Origin: Fimbriimonadaceae bacterium | GTDB lineage: Bacteria > Armatimonadota > Fimbriimonadia > Fimbriimonadales > Fimbriimonadaceae | Assembly (NCBI GenBank): GCA_019454125.1 | Contig: CP075365.1 | Coordinates: 62,001-126,000 of the forward strand | Direction of reading: 5' to 3' | DNA length: 64,000 nt | Shown: positions 41,542 through 49,911 of the stretch, piece after piece | How positions within the stretch are numbered: the first letter of the stretch is position 1 | Layout of the letters: each line of letters opens with the position of its first letter | Program-made: the position numbers and the translations under genes | Notes under the pieces: model-generated | Told to the model about the DNA's origin: nothing | Database searches by the model: none | The model's input: only the letters and a program-made list of their open reading frames with translations

Positions 41542-42624
41542 ATGCGAGTTAAGAGCCTCTACGTCGGTCTATTGACCGTTGCGCTCGCGGGTAGCGCCTT
41601 TTCTCAAGAAACCCCGCAGCCGCTGACCATCGGCGACCCGGCCCCGACTTTCAAGCCGGTCGGCTGGGTGAAGGGAACCCCGGTGCCCGAGTTCGAGAAA
41701 GGGAAGGTCTACGTCGTCGAGTTTTGGGCCACTTGGTGCGGCCCTTGCCTGCAGTCCATGCCCCACCTGAGCGACATGGCCGACAAGATGAAAGGCAAGG
41801 TCGACTTCATCGGAGTGAACACGTGGGACCGGAACGAGGAGGGCGAGAAAGAGCCCGGCAACGCGAAGCACGAGGAGCGCATCAAGAAGTTCGTGGCCGA
41901 GAACGGCCAGAAGATGCGCTACAACGTCGCGATGGACGACGAGCGCGACACGATCGCCAACACTTGGATGCGCGCCGCCGGCCAAAACGGCATCCCCTGC
42001 GCCTTCATCGTCAACCAGGAGGGCCAGATCGCTTGGATCGGCCACCCGATGAGCATGGAAGAGCCGGTCGAGCAGGTCTATAACGGCACGTTCGACCTCC
42101 AAGCCTTCAAGACGAAGTTCGACGAGGAAGCCGCCCAGGCCCGCGCCGAGATGAAGCTTTCCCAAGACGCCCAGGCCGCCGCTAAGGAAGGCGACATGGA
42201 GAAGTTCGAGGGGCTCATCGCAAAATTCGACGGTGAGAAGAGCGACGCGGTCGTGCGGGGCGCGAGCATCGCTTCCCGCGCGAACCCCGAGTTCGCCATG
42301 AAGTATGTTGAGGCGAACATGGACAAGGTCACCGTCGACCCCGTCGACTGGTGCAACATCCTGGGCTCGATCGCCCAGTCCACCAAGGACGAAGCGACGA
42401 AGACCAAGGCTCTCGCGATGTCGGCCGATTGTGCCGAGAAGGCGAACCCCGAGATGAAGGGCGTCGCCTACGCCTTCCACGCCCGGTCGCTCTCCCAAAC
42501 CGGACGCAAGGACGAGGCGAAGCAGTACATCGCGAAGGCGCGCGCGGCCGTCAAGGACTATCCTGAGCAGGGCCGCGAATCGCTGTCCAAGTTCATCGAC
42601 GGCATCGAGAAGTCGATCCAGTAA
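41542..42624 (+). CDS. Exported TlpA/ResA-like thioredoxin-fold protein
   Basis: 360 aa. A signal peptide (MRVKSLYVGLLTVALAGSAFSQ) is followed by a thioredoxin domain with the redox motif WCGPC (65-69) in VVEFWATWCGPCLQSMPHL. A cis-Pro-like GIPCAFIVNQEGQIAWIG follows. The C-terminal half is a helical repeat region with EAKQYIAKARAAV, possibly TPR-like. A periplasmic disulfide reductase is likely. The ATG at 41542 follows TATCAT by 7 nt, a possible leaderless start. It is convergent with the MFS gene. Confidence 0.9.
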   Translation: MRVKSLYVGLLTVALAGSAFSQETPQPLTIGDPAPTFKPVGWVKGTPVPEFEKGKVYVVEFWATWCGPCLQSMPHLSDMADKMKGKVDFIGVNTWDRNEEGEKEPGNAKHEERIKKFVAENGQKMRYNVAMDDERDTIANTWMRAAGQNGIPCAFIVNQEGQIAWIGHPMSMEEPVEQVYNGTFDLQAFKTKFDEEAAQARAEMKLSQDAQAAAKEGDMEKFEGLIAKFDGEKSDAVVRGASIASRANPEFAMKYVEANMDKVTVDPVDWCNILGSIAQSTKDEATKTKALAMSADCAEKANPEMKGVAYAFHARSLSQTGRKDEAKQYIAKARAAVKDYPEQGRESLSKFIDGIEKSIQ

Positions 42625-42638
42625 CGGGGGCGAGACCC

Positions 42639-43787
42639 TTATGCAGGGGGCGCGGGCCGACTTTGGCCCGCGCCCCCGGTCGTTTCGCCGGGCTCGTGCT
42701 CGTACTCGACCAGCGCCTTGGCCCGCGACCAGAGTCCGGCGACCACCATGCACATGAACCCGCCGATGACGATCGACGCCCGTTCGCCGACCCAGCTCGC
42801 CACCGCACCGGCCTCGAAATCGCCAAGCTGGGGCCCGCTAATGTGGAAGAGGCTGCTGGTCGCGGACATCCGTCCGCGAAGCTCGTCCGGCGTGGCCAAC
42901 TGGCGGATCGTTTGGCGCATCACCGTGCTCACCATGTCCGCCGCCCCCACGCACGCCAGGCAGGCACAGGCCACTGGCAGGTTCGGCGCTAGTCCGAAGC
43001 CGATTGTGGCCAGGCCGAAGAGCGCGATCATGGCCACCACCCATCGACCCTGGTTGCGGATGGTCGGAAGCCAGGCGAGCGAGGATGCGGCCAGAAGCGC
43101 GCCCATGGCACTGCTCGCGGCCAGGATCCCGTAACCCTTGGACTCCAGTCCGAGCACGACGGTCGCGAATGCGGGCAACAGCGCCTCCGCCCCCGAGAAA
43201 AAGGTCGCCCAGAAGTCGACCCACATCGCGTGGCGCACGACAGGCGTCCTGTTCACGAACCGCAGTCCGTCGCCGACCAGCCGCAGGACGTCGCCGATGC
43301 TCGTCGCCGACGCGACGTCCGGAGCGGGCCTCGGCCCGAGCCGCCAGATGACCGCGAACACGGCGAAGAAGGAGAGGAAGTTCAGCCCATAGGCCAGGCT
43401 CAACCCGTTCAGACCGAGGAACCCGTGCGAGGCGATGAGCAACCCCGCCGAAACCGGGCCAAGGACGTCGCTGAGCCGCCAAGCCACCCCGTTCAGGCTC
43501 GCCGCGTTCGGGAAGTCTTTGATCGGAACGAGGCTGACCTGGAGCGCTTGGCGGGTGGGACCGTCGAAGGCGCGGGCGACCGCGTTCAGGGCGACCAAAA
43601 GGTACAGAGGCGCGACCGACTGGATCCCCGCCGTCGCCGTCGCGAACAGCGCAAGCGAGATTCCGGCCATCGCCGCCTGGGTCACAAGCAGCACCTTGCG
43701 GCGGTCCGCCCGGTCCGCGATCACCCCGCCAAAGAGCGCGAACACCAACAAGGGGCCGACCCTCGCCAGGCCCAAAAGCCCGACCAT
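42639..43787 (-). CDS. MFS transporter (EntS/MFS_3-like); N-terminus uncertain
   Basis: At least 382 aa, with about 11 hydrophobic segments. The MFS loop motif reads GGVIADRADRRKVLL. It resembles the EntS-type exporters of the MFS_3 group. The first standard start codon is at 43787, but the same frame carries clear TM1 coding upstream (TYRSYLAGSFVSNVGNSIQAW) back to about 43922 without ATG, GTG or TTG. Either a non-standard start is used, or a small indel separates the frame from the ATG at 43931. Substrate unknown. A strong terminator stem lies in the 3' end. Confidence 0.85.
   Translation of the reverse strand: MVGLLGLARVGPLLVFALFGGVIADRADRRKVLLVTQAAMAGISLALFATATAGIQSVAPLYLLVALNAVARAFDGPTRQALQVSLVPIKDFPNAASLNGVAWRLSDVLGPVSAGLLIASHGFLGLNGLSLAYGLNFLSFFAVFAVIWRLGPRPAPDVASATSIGDVLRLVGDGLRFVNRTPVVRHAMWVDFWATFFSGAEALLPAFATVVLGLESKGYGILAASSAMGALLAASSLAWLPTIRNQGRWVVAMIALFGLATIGFGLAPNLPVACACLACVGAADMVSTVMRQTIRQLATPDELRGRMSATSSLFHISGPQLGDFEAGAVASWVGERASIVIGGFMCMVVAGLWSRAKALVEYEHEPGETTGGAGQSRPAPPA
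42646..42677. terminator. Stem-loop at the convergent ends of the TlpA-like and MFS genes
   Basis: A perfect 13-bp GC stem (GGGGGCGCGGGCC with its complement) with loop GACTTT overlaps the last codons of the MFS gene. Likely a bidirectional terminator. Confidence 0.75.
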
Positions 43788-43962
43788 GAGCGAGCTCTGG
43801 GTGAGGGCGAAGACTTGCCAGGCGATGGCCCAGGCTTGGATGCTGTTGCCGACGTTCGAGACAAAGGAGCCCGCGAGGTAACTGCGGTAGGTCGCGTGTT
43901 TGAGCGCGGGCGGAAGGTGGATAGCGCATTTTGGCGCGGCCCATCAACGGGGCATCCGCCCC

Positions 43963-44634
43963 TCAGCCCACGAACTTGTATCCGACGCCGCGCACCGTCA
44001 CCAAGTGGCTGGGCTTGCTCGCGTCGGGCTCGATGCGCTCTCGCAGCCAACGGACGTGGACGTCGACGGTGCGGGGCGAGACATACGACTCCTTCTCCCA
44101 CACCCGGTCCAGGAGCGTCTCGCGCGAGAAGACTTGGCCGGAGTGCCGGGCCAAGAAGTGCAGCAACGCGAACTCGCGGGGCGAAAAACTCACCGGCTCG
44201 CCGTCCACCCACACTTCATGGGTCCGAGGGTCGATCTTCAGTCTGCCGGATTCGATGATCCCGCTGGAGTGATCACCGCTGGACCGGCGGAGCACCGACC
44301 GGATCCGCGCCACGAGTTCGGAGAGCGAGAACGGTTTGACGACGTAGTCGTCCGCCCCAAGGTCAAGCCCTTGGACGCGGTCCTCTTCGCTCAAGCGCGC
44401 GGTGAGGAAGATGATCGGCACGTTCGAGACGCGGCGCAGCGCCCGGCACAGCTCAAAGCCAGAACGCTGGGGAAGCATGACGTCCAGCAAGATGAGATCT
44501 GGCTTGACGAGCTTGAAGAGCCGCATCGCCTCCTCCGCGGTGTCCGCGGAAAAGGTGGTGTAACCTTCTTTCCGAAGCTTGTTCTCGACTGTCTCGAGGA
44601 TGTTCTGTTCGTCGTCTACGACTAGGATCGTCAT
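43963..44634 (-). CDS. OmpR/PhoB-family response regulator, no kinase nearby
   Basis: 223 aa. The receiver domain has the acidic pair in VVDDEQN, the phospho-acceptor Asp in LILLDVMLP and Lys in YVVKPFS. The C-terminal winged helix is complete (SPREFALLHFLARHSGQVFSRE through VRGVGYKFVG). It activates or represses promoters when phosphorylated. No histidine kinase adjoins it; the partner gene upstream is a KOW protein overlapping by 4 nt (ATGA at 44634). Confidence 0.95.
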   Translation of the reverse strand: MTILVVDDEQNILETVENKLRKEGYTTFSADTAEEAMRLFKLVKPDLILLDVMLPQRSGFELCRALRRVSNVPIIFLTARLSEEDRVQGLDLGADDYVVKPFSLSELVARIRSVLRRSSGDHSSGIIESGRLKIDPRTHEVWVDGEPVSFSPREFALLHFLARHSGQVFSRETLLDRVWEKESYVSPRTVDVHVRWLRERIEPDASKPSHLVTVRGVGYKFVG

Positions 44635-45755
44635 GATGTGGCGATGATCTCGACATTGGCGCGAGGTACCGTCACCTCGCGGCCATCATCGAGTCTCGCC
44701 GTCAAAACGCGAACCTCTGCCCCGGACTCCACCTGTTGCAGCGTCGCGGGAAGGCCGGTGACCTTGCCCAACTCGCCGAAATACGGTTCACGGATGATCC
44801 GGATCGGTGTACCAACCTCCAGAGGGGCACCGCTGGCGGCCAAGTGGCCCGCCCCGGTCAATCCCTCTATTGGCGCTATGACTTCGGGTCTGATGACGCC
44901 CGCCCGGATCTGGGTCGCCCCGTTCAGGCTGGCTTGTCGGCCTTCGATGGACTTCAACAAGTTGAAGGTTCTCTCGGCCATCTGGAGTCTACCAAAACCT
45001 TCGGTCGCAATGACAGTCACATTGATAGATTCTTGCCCCGTGATCGCCACTCCGATGTCATAGCCCAGGAATTGAATCAGGTCGACGTCCCGCACAGCCC
45101 CGACCACGAGGCCGACCACGCCGGAGGAGTTCGCCTTCTCCAGGGCCGCCAAAGTCAAACCGGCGCCACCGACCAAGATCTTCCCCGCGTCGCCGTCGCC
45201 GATATGCTGGGCGTCCAGGATCTCGCCCGGGTTCTGGACCGCCACCCGGAGCGTGCCGTTCCTTTCGCCGCCGACGCCGAAGATGCCCTGCACCATGGCG
45301 CCGCGCGTCTCCACCATCGCGCCGTCGCCGTCAGAGACCTCGATGATCTTGCCGTCCACGTAGGCCGTCACATCGACCGGGATCGAAGGCTCGCGGATCA
45401 GGGCGTGCCCGGTGAGCTCGGAGACCGAGTCCACCGTCCCCGTGAAGTCGGAGACGACCTTTTGCTTGAAGAGGCCAAAGAACCCTTTCGACTCGGCCAC
45501 GATCTGGCCCGCTTCCACCGGGTCGCCGACCTTCAGCTGGAAGTAAGGCGGCGCATCCTTGGCGTCCACCCCAAGGCGCTCCGAAAGGCGGATCGTCTGC
45601 AGGACGCCGGGCAACATCGCGCGGGCCACGACGGTGTCGTGTTTCACCTCGTCGCCGACTTTCACCAAGACCTCGCCTTTGATCGGCAGTCGCCTCACGC
45701 GCTGGACGACGATGTCACGGCTAACGGTTAGTCCTGGTGTGTAGGCGCTCCCCAA
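44631..45755 (-). CDS. KOW-motif/barrel-sandwich protein of unknown function
   Basis: 374 aa. The N-terminal 90 residues resemble lipoyl-like barrel-sandwich folds (GEVLVKVGDEVKHDTVVAR ... FQLKVGDPVEAGQIVAE). The C-terminal 60 residues (GTPIRIIREPYFGELGKVTGLP ... VTVPRANVEIIA) are a KOW-type domain like that in NusG and ribosomal proteins. The central part (VQNPGEILDAQHIGDGDAGKI) is not recognised. The start is a TTG at 45755, preceded by GGGAGG. It is translationally coupled to the response regulator. A role in transcription or ribosome-related control is a guess. Confidence 0.6.
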   Translation of the reverse strand: MGSAYTPGLTVSRDIVVQRVRRLPIKGEVLVKVGDEVKHDTVVARAMLPGVLQTIRLSERLGVDAKDAPPYFQLKVGDPVEAGQIVAESKGFFGLFKQKVVSDFTGTVDSVSELTGHALIREPSIPVDVTAYVDGKIIEVSDGDGAMVETRGAMVQGIFGVGGERNGTLRVAVQNPGEILDAQHIGDGDAGKILVGGAGLTLAALEKANSSGVVGLVVGAVRDVDLIQFLGYDIGVAITGQESINVTVIATEGFGRLQMAERTFNLLKSIEGRQASLNGATQIRAGVIRPEVIAPIEGLTGAGHLAASGAPLEVGTPIRIIREPYFGELGKVTGLPATLQQVESGAEVRVLTARLDDGREVTVPRANVEIIATS

Positions 45756-46039
45756 CTTTTTACGATCCTCCCTAATCGGACGGGCGTCGTCGCCCTCCGG
45801 TGCGGGAGTTTAGCACGGGCTAGGGCGAGCTAGGGTGAGGGGTTTCCGCGCAGTGGCCCACACGCCGGCTCCGGGTTGTAGACCCGGTTTGGAGGGGCCT
45901 TCCGACTGGACGACGTCGGATCCCACGCCCAGTTCCCCGGCCCGGGAGGGCTCCCGGTGCTATAATGCCCGGTCGGACTCCGGGTGACGCTTCCCACTCC
46001 CCGCCGTAGTTCCAGAAACCTTTACAACGAGACCGCCCT
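45756..46039. other. Intergenic region upstream of rplK
   Basis: No gene is seen in these 284 bases. The 3' part holds the rplK -10 box (TATAAT, 45961-45966) and a 74-nt leader containing a short CCCGG/CCGGG stem. The 5' part is the upstream region of the KOW gene. Confidence 0.5.
45961..45966 (+). promoter_or_regulatory. -10 box of rplK
   Basis: A perfect TATAAT lies 73 nt before the rplK ATG. No good -35 box is found at the usual distance. The leader includes a small hairpin that could serve in regulation. Confidence 0.55.
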
Positions 46040-46465
46040 ATGGCAAAGAAGATCACAAGCGTCATCAAGCTCAACATCGCCGCTGGAAAGGGAACGCCTG
46101 CGCCGCCCGTCGGCCCTGCCCTTGGCCAGGCCGGCATCAACATGATGGAGTTCCTGAAGAAGTTCAACGAGCAGACCGCGCCGCAGATGGGCTTCACCCT
46201 GCCGGTCGAGATCGTCGTCTTCGAAGACCGGTCTTACAACTTCCGGGTCAAGCAGCCGCTCATGACCGACCTCATCAAGCGCGCGGTCGGGATCGAGAAG
46301 GGCTCCCAGACCCCCGGCAAAGCGATCGCGGGCAAACTGACCAAGGATAAGGCTTTGGAAGTCGCTCGCCTGAAGATGGCGGACCTCAACACCGACGATG
46401 AGGAAATGGCCGCCAGGATCGTCGCTGGCTCGGCCCGCTCGATGGGCCTCGAAGTCGACTTTTGA
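46040..46465 (+). CDS. rplK: 50S ribosomal protein L11
   Basis: 141 aa, normal length. L11 forms the GTPase-associated centre of the large ribosomal subunit. The PPVGPALGQAGINMMEF motif and the KQPLMTDLIKRAVGI to GSARSMGLEV C-terminal domain are conserved. Unusually, rplA does not follow; the next gene is an exported 5'-nucleotidase-C-like protein. secE and nusG are not upstream either. Confidence 0.98.
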   Translation: MAKKITSVIKLNIAAGKGTPAPPVGPALGQAGINMMEFLKKFNEQTAPQMGFTLPVEIVVFEDRSYNFRVKQPLMTDLIKRAVGIEKGSQTPGKAIAGKLTKDKALEVARLKMADLNTDDEEMAARIVAGSARSMGLEVDF

Positions 46466-46537
46466 CCTGGAAATCCGGCCTGTTTCTCGAAATGTGCCGA
46501 AACCAATGCAAGGCCCCGGAGTCATAAGGACATAGAG

Positions 46538-47110
46538 ATGAAGAAGGCCCGGGTTTTTGCATGCCTTGGGGCGATGGCTGCGTGCCTGGCCCTAGCCGGG
46601 CCCGACCGCGAAGCCTTCGGCCCCGCCCAGGTCGCCGCCGACTACCTTCGGTCCGCGGCGCGGACCGACATCGCCTTCCTTCCCGCGGGCGTTCTGAAGC
46701 CCGAGTTCAAGTCGGGCGACTTGAGCGGCATGCTTCAGTTCCCGACTGACGACCTCTGTGTCGTGCAGCTGACCGGCGCCCAGCTTCGTGCAGCGATGGA
46801 GCGGTCGGTGTCTCTCTACCCTTCGCCGAATCCGGGCTTCCTTCAGGTCAGCGGCATCTCGGTGACGTTCAAGAAGGGCGCCGCTCCGAACAAGAGGGTC
46901 GTCGACCTTAATGTGGCAGGGGCGGACGTCCAGGGCGACGCCAAGTACAAGGTCGCGATGCCGGGCAGCCTTGCCCGCGGCGGTCTGGGCTACTTCACGA
47001 TCTGGGATCGCTCACAGATTCTGGACACCCTCCCGGGCCAGGACCTCGAGTCCGTGCTGAAAGGGAAGTCCGGCACAGACCCGAACCCTCGCGTCCGCCC
47101 CGTCGACTAG
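46538..47110 (+). CDS. Exported protein with a stand-alone 5'-nucleotidase C-terminal-like domain
   Basis: 190 aa with a signal peptide (MKKARVFACLGAMAACLALA). The body (AADYLRSAARTDIAFLPAG, LCVVQLTGAQLRAAMERSV, PGFLQVSGISVTF) resembles the substrate-binding C-terminal domain of 5'-nucleotidases (UshA-type). The metallophosphatase domain that does the catalysis is missing. It is therefore probably a binding protein or a degenerate enzyme. Shine-Dalgarno AAGGA upstream. Confidence 0.7.
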   Translation: MKKARVFACLGAMAACLALAGPDREAFGPAQVAADYLRSAARTDIAFLPAGVLKPEFKSGDLSGMLQFPTDDLCVVQLTGAQLRAAMERSVSLYPSPNPGFLQVSGISVTFKKGAAPNKRVVDLNVAGADVQGDAKYKVAMPGSLARGGLGYFTIWDRSQILDTLPGQDLESVLKGKSGTDPNPRVRPVD

Positions 47111-47152
47111 GCACCGGGTGCAACAGCGCCGACTGCGCGTAGAATCCCAGGG

Positions 47153-47851
47153 ATGCTGACGCCCTACGACTGGCAAGAAAACATCACCCACCGTGCCGAA
47201 TTTGTCGAGGCGAGGATCGCCAGCGGCGTTCCCGTCGCGGCTGTCTCCCGGCCGGAGGGCATCGTCGCGGCCAGCTTCAAGCGGCGCACACGGAAGCTCT
47301 ATGAGATCTACGACCGACTCATGTACGCGGCGATCGGCCAACAGTCGGACGTGGAGTCCCTCCGGGTCGCGGCGATCGACTTTGCCCACCGCGAAGGTTT
47401 CAACCGGAGCGAGGAAGACGTCACCGTCCAGCGCGTCGTCAGCGCCTTGAGCCAGCCCATCAAGAGTTCGTTCGGCAACTTCCAAACCGCGCCTTGGGTC
47501 GGCAAGGCCCTCTTCATGGAAGTCGGGGATGAGCCCGCGCTCGACCGCTACTACTGTCTGGAGTACGACGGCGACTATTGCATCGACGCGAACTGGACGT
47601 GGCTCGCCGGAACGAAAGACGCAGGCGACCGCATGAAGAAGGTCATCGAGGAGCAAGCGCTGGAAGCCAAGACGCTCGAAGACGCGGTCGCGGCCCTGCG
47701 CGCGGCGGTCGTGGAAGCGATGGGGGAAGCCGGCGACCAGCGGAGCGAGGACGAGCGCTGCTCCGGCCTGGTCTTCGAAGCGGCCCTCATGTCCCGCGAG
47801 CCCTCCCACGAGCGGCGTTTCCGGACTCTGGCCGGAGACGGCCTGGCATAA
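47153..47851 (+). CDS. prcA: Proteasome alpha-type subunit (PrcA-like)
   Basis: 232 aa. Bacterial 20S alpha subunits form the outer gate rings of the proteasome. The N-terminus TPYDWQENITHRAEFVEARI, the VAAVSRPEGIVAASF strand, KLYEIYDRLMYAAIGQQSDV and LRVAAIDFAHREGF match PrcA-type alpha subunits in order and spacing. No beta subunit, ARC/Mpa ATPase, Pup/UBact or ligase gene lies nearby. TAGAAT ends 7 nt before the ATG, so the message may be leaderless. Recognition is by eye; HslV-like or other Ntn folds are less likely because the alpha-type N-terminal helix is present. Confidence 0.72.
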   Translation: MLTPYDWQENITHRAEFVEARIASGVPVAAVSRPEGIVAASFKRRTRKLYEIYDRLMYAAIGQQSDVESLRVAAIDFAHREGFNRSEEDVTVQRVVSALSQPIKSSFGNFQTAPWVGKALFMEVGDEPALDRYYCLEYDGDYCIDANWTWLAGTKDAGDRMKKVIEEQALEAKTLEDAVAALRAAVVEAMGEAGDQRSEDERCSGLVFEAALMSREPSHERRFRTLAGDGLA

Positions 47852-47873
47852 TTCGGCGGTAAGGCGAATTGCT

Positions 47874-47942
47874 ATGACCCGAAACCCGTTCATCATGTTC
47901 ACCGACCAAACTGCCGCCGGGTTCCTGACGGAGGCCCCCTAA
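47874..47942 (+). CDS. Possible 22-aa ORF between prcA and the phytase-like gene
   Basis: ATG at 47874, TAA at 47940-47942, with TAAGG about 10 nt upstream. The peptide begins MTRNPFIMFTDQT. It does not end in GGQ or GGE, so it is not an evident Pup/UBact tag. It may be chance. Confidence 0.2.
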   Translation: MTRNPFIMFTDQTAAGFLTEAP

Positions 47943-47953
47943 GGAGCTTAGAC

Positions 47954-48988
47954 ATGGGACCTTTACTTCCCCTTCTCGCCTTGTGGGCGCTCCTACCGAC
48001 GCAAGAGCCCGCTCGCACCTTAGAACTGACGCCCGCCTTCGCGACCGAACCCGTCGGCCATGACGCCGACGACCCCGCCATCTGGGTGAACCGTCGCGAC
48101 CCCTCCAAGAGCCTGATCATCGGCACCGACAAGAACGCGGAAGACGGCGGTCTCTTCGTCTTCGACCTCGAGGGCCGCGTCGTGCAGTCCTTCGTGGGGA
48201 TGAAGCGACCGAACAACGTCGATGTCCAGTACGGCTTCGTGATGGGCGAGGACACGGTCGACCTGGCCGTCGCTACCGAGCGGGGCGCTAAGAAGCTTCG
48301 CGTCCTGGCGATCGACCCGGACACCGGGAAGATGCAGGACGTGACCGGGGAGACCCGAGTCTTCATCGGCCGCACGGGTGAAAGCGGCGCGCCGATGGGC
48401 ATCTCGTTAGCCAAGCGCCCGAACGGAGAGATCTGGGCGGTGGTCGGCTCGAAGACCGGGCCGACGGAAGGCTATCTCGAAATGCTCCGCGTCACCGCGA
48501 TCGGCTCGCGCGTCGCCACGGAGCCTTTGGGCAACTTTGGCGCGTTCAGCGGCGAGGGCGAGATCGAGGCCATCGCCGTAGACAGTGAGATGAACGAGGT
48601 CTGCTATGCGGACGAAGGCTTCGGCCTCCGGCGCTACCGCTTCGACGAGCAAGGCTCGGCGACGAAGGTCGAGGAGTTCGCCACCGCGGGGTACTCCGGA
48701 GACCGCGAGGGGCTCGCCTACGCCACCATCAAGGGCCGACGGTTCCTCTTCAGTAGCGACCAGATCGAGAACGGCTCGAAAGTCTTCGTCTGGGAAGAAG
48801 TCGAGGGCCGGTTCAAACTTAAGCTCACCCTGCTGACAGGCGCGGACTCTACCGACGGCTTGGAGGTCACGACCGAGGCCCTTGGCGAGAGATTCCCGCA
48901 GGGGGCGCTTGTCGTCATGAATTCGAAGGGAAAGAACTTCCTCGTCTTCGACCTGGCTCCCGTAATCTCGGCCTTGGCCCAAGAATAA
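47954..48988 (+). CDS. Exported beta-propeller phytase-like protein
   Basis: 344 aa. A short signal peptide (MGPLLPLLALWALLPTQEPA) is followed by the phytase pattern: FATEPVGHDADDPAIWVNR, SLIIGTDKNAEDGGLFVFDL, and later GYSGDREGLAYATIKG and NSKGKNFLVFDLAP. Beta-propeller phytases release phosphate from phytate with calcium. AAGGAG stands 8 nt before the ATG. A strong terminator follows. Confidence 0.88.
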   Translation: MGPLLPLLALWALLPTQEPARTLELTPAFATEPVGHDADDPAIWVNRRDPSKSLIIGTDKNAEDGGLFVFDLEGRVVQSFVGMKRPNNVDVQYGFVMGEDTVDLAVATERGAKKLRVLAIDPDTGKMQDVTGETRVFIGRTGESGAPMGISLAKRPNGEIWAVVGSKTGPTEGYLEMLRVTAIGSRVATEPLGNFGAFSGEGEIEAIAVDSEMNEVCYADEGFGLRRYRFDEQGSATKVEEFATAGYSGDREGLAYATIKGRRFLFSSDQIENGSKVFVWEEVEGRFKLKLTLLTGADSTDGLEVTTEALGERFPQGALVVMNSKGKNFLVFDLAPVISALAQE

Positions 48989-48994
48989 ACGCAA

Positions 48995-49032
48995 AGGCGC
49001 CCCCCGTATAAGGCTCTCATCGGGGGGCGCCT
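48995..49032. terminator. Bidirectional terminator
   Basis: A 12-bp GC stem (AGGCGCCCCCCG/CGGGGGGCGCCT) with a 14-nt loop stands between the convergent phytase-like gene and the PEP-CTERM gene. Confidence 0.8.
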
Positions 49033-49044
49033 GGTCTTGGAGCC

Positions 49045-49911
49045 TTAGCTCTTGCGGCGTCGGGCCACGAGGGCAGCGAGGCCCGCGCCAAGCGCGATCA
49101 TCGAAGCGGGCTCCGGCACCACCGCGAGGCCGCGAAGGTTCTGCGAGTTGCCGCCGACCACGCTCATAGCCGTTGCCTGGCCCGTGGTCAGGTTGATCGA
49201 AGTGAGCCAGGAACGGGCGTCCCCGGCCCGTTGCATCACCGCCCAGGCGGTGTTGACTCCGACGATGTCGAAGCCGGCAAGGTTCGTAATATCCATGCCA
49301 AGCGAGCCCACCGTGACGAGCGCACCGCTGTTTGCCGGGTTCTGGATCACAAGGACGTCCAGGTTCGAATCGATGTTGTACAGGGTCGTGCTCTGGGCGC
49401 CCGCGAAGTTGTTCGTATAGGCGGAGGCGACGATGTTCGGGTTGGCGCCGAAATTGACGTCGCCGCTCGCGAAGGCCAAGTTGCCATCAAGCAGGACGGT
49501 GCCGTCGTTCGGGTTCCCGCGCAGGTTCTGCTCCAGATCGCTCACGATCCGGACGCGGTCGACCGTCGGGTTGAAGTCAAACCCGTGCTCGACGCCGTTC
49601 AGCGTCGGGCTAAACGGGCCGGAACCCACTGCGGTGAGCACGCCCGTGTTCTCGTTCACTGTGTACAAGCGGCTCGAGCTGCCGAGCGCGTAGAGCTGGC
49701 CCGTGGCCGGCCGGTAGTCGATGGCCAGGATCAGTTCGTTCTGCTGGGCGAACCCTGAGAAGTTCACGTTGCTGGTCAAATTGACCGGGTTCATCACGTC
49801 GAATCCGACCAGGCGGTTGTCCGAGGTAAGGGCGTAGGCTTGCTGCGCATTGGCCGCAATCGCGATCGCGGCCAGGGCGACCGTGCTGCTGAAGTGAATG
49901 GCTCTAGTCAT
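49045..49911 (-). CDS. DUF4394 protein with PEP-CTERM sorting signal
   Basis: 288 aa. It has an N-terminal signal peptide (MTRAIHFSSTVALAAIAIAANA), a DUF4394-type repeat body (YALTSDNRLVGFD, AIDYRPATGQLYALGSS, GVEHGFDFNPTVDRVRIVSD), and a C-terminal VPEPASMIALGAGLAAL plus RRRKS. The VPEP-hydrophobic-basic tail is the PEP-CTERM signal recognised by exosortase. It is likely a surface or matrix protein. Strong Shine-Dalgarno AAGGAG before the ATG. Confidence 0.92.
   Translation of the reverse strand: MTRAIHFSSTVALAAIAIAANAQQAYALTSDNRLVGFDVMNPVNLTSNVNFSGFAQQNELILAIDYRPATGQLYALGSSSRLYTVNENTGVLTAVGSGPFSPTLNGVEHGFDFNPTVDRVRIVSDLEQNLRGNPNDGTVLLDGNLAFASGDVNFGANPNIVASAYTNNFAGAQSTTLYNIDSNLDVLVIQNPANSGALVTVGSLGMDITNLAGFDIVGVNTAWAVMQRAGDARSWLTSINLTTGQATAMSVVGGNSQNLRGLAVVPEPASMIALGAGLAALVARRRKS

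Noticed and set aside
42646-42677. A recombination palindrome
   Set aside because: The GC stem-loop sits at convergent gene ends and is best explained as a terminator.
47874-47942. Pup/UBact tag gene next to prcA
   Set aside because: The peptide lacks the GGQ/GGE-type end and is much shorter than known tags.
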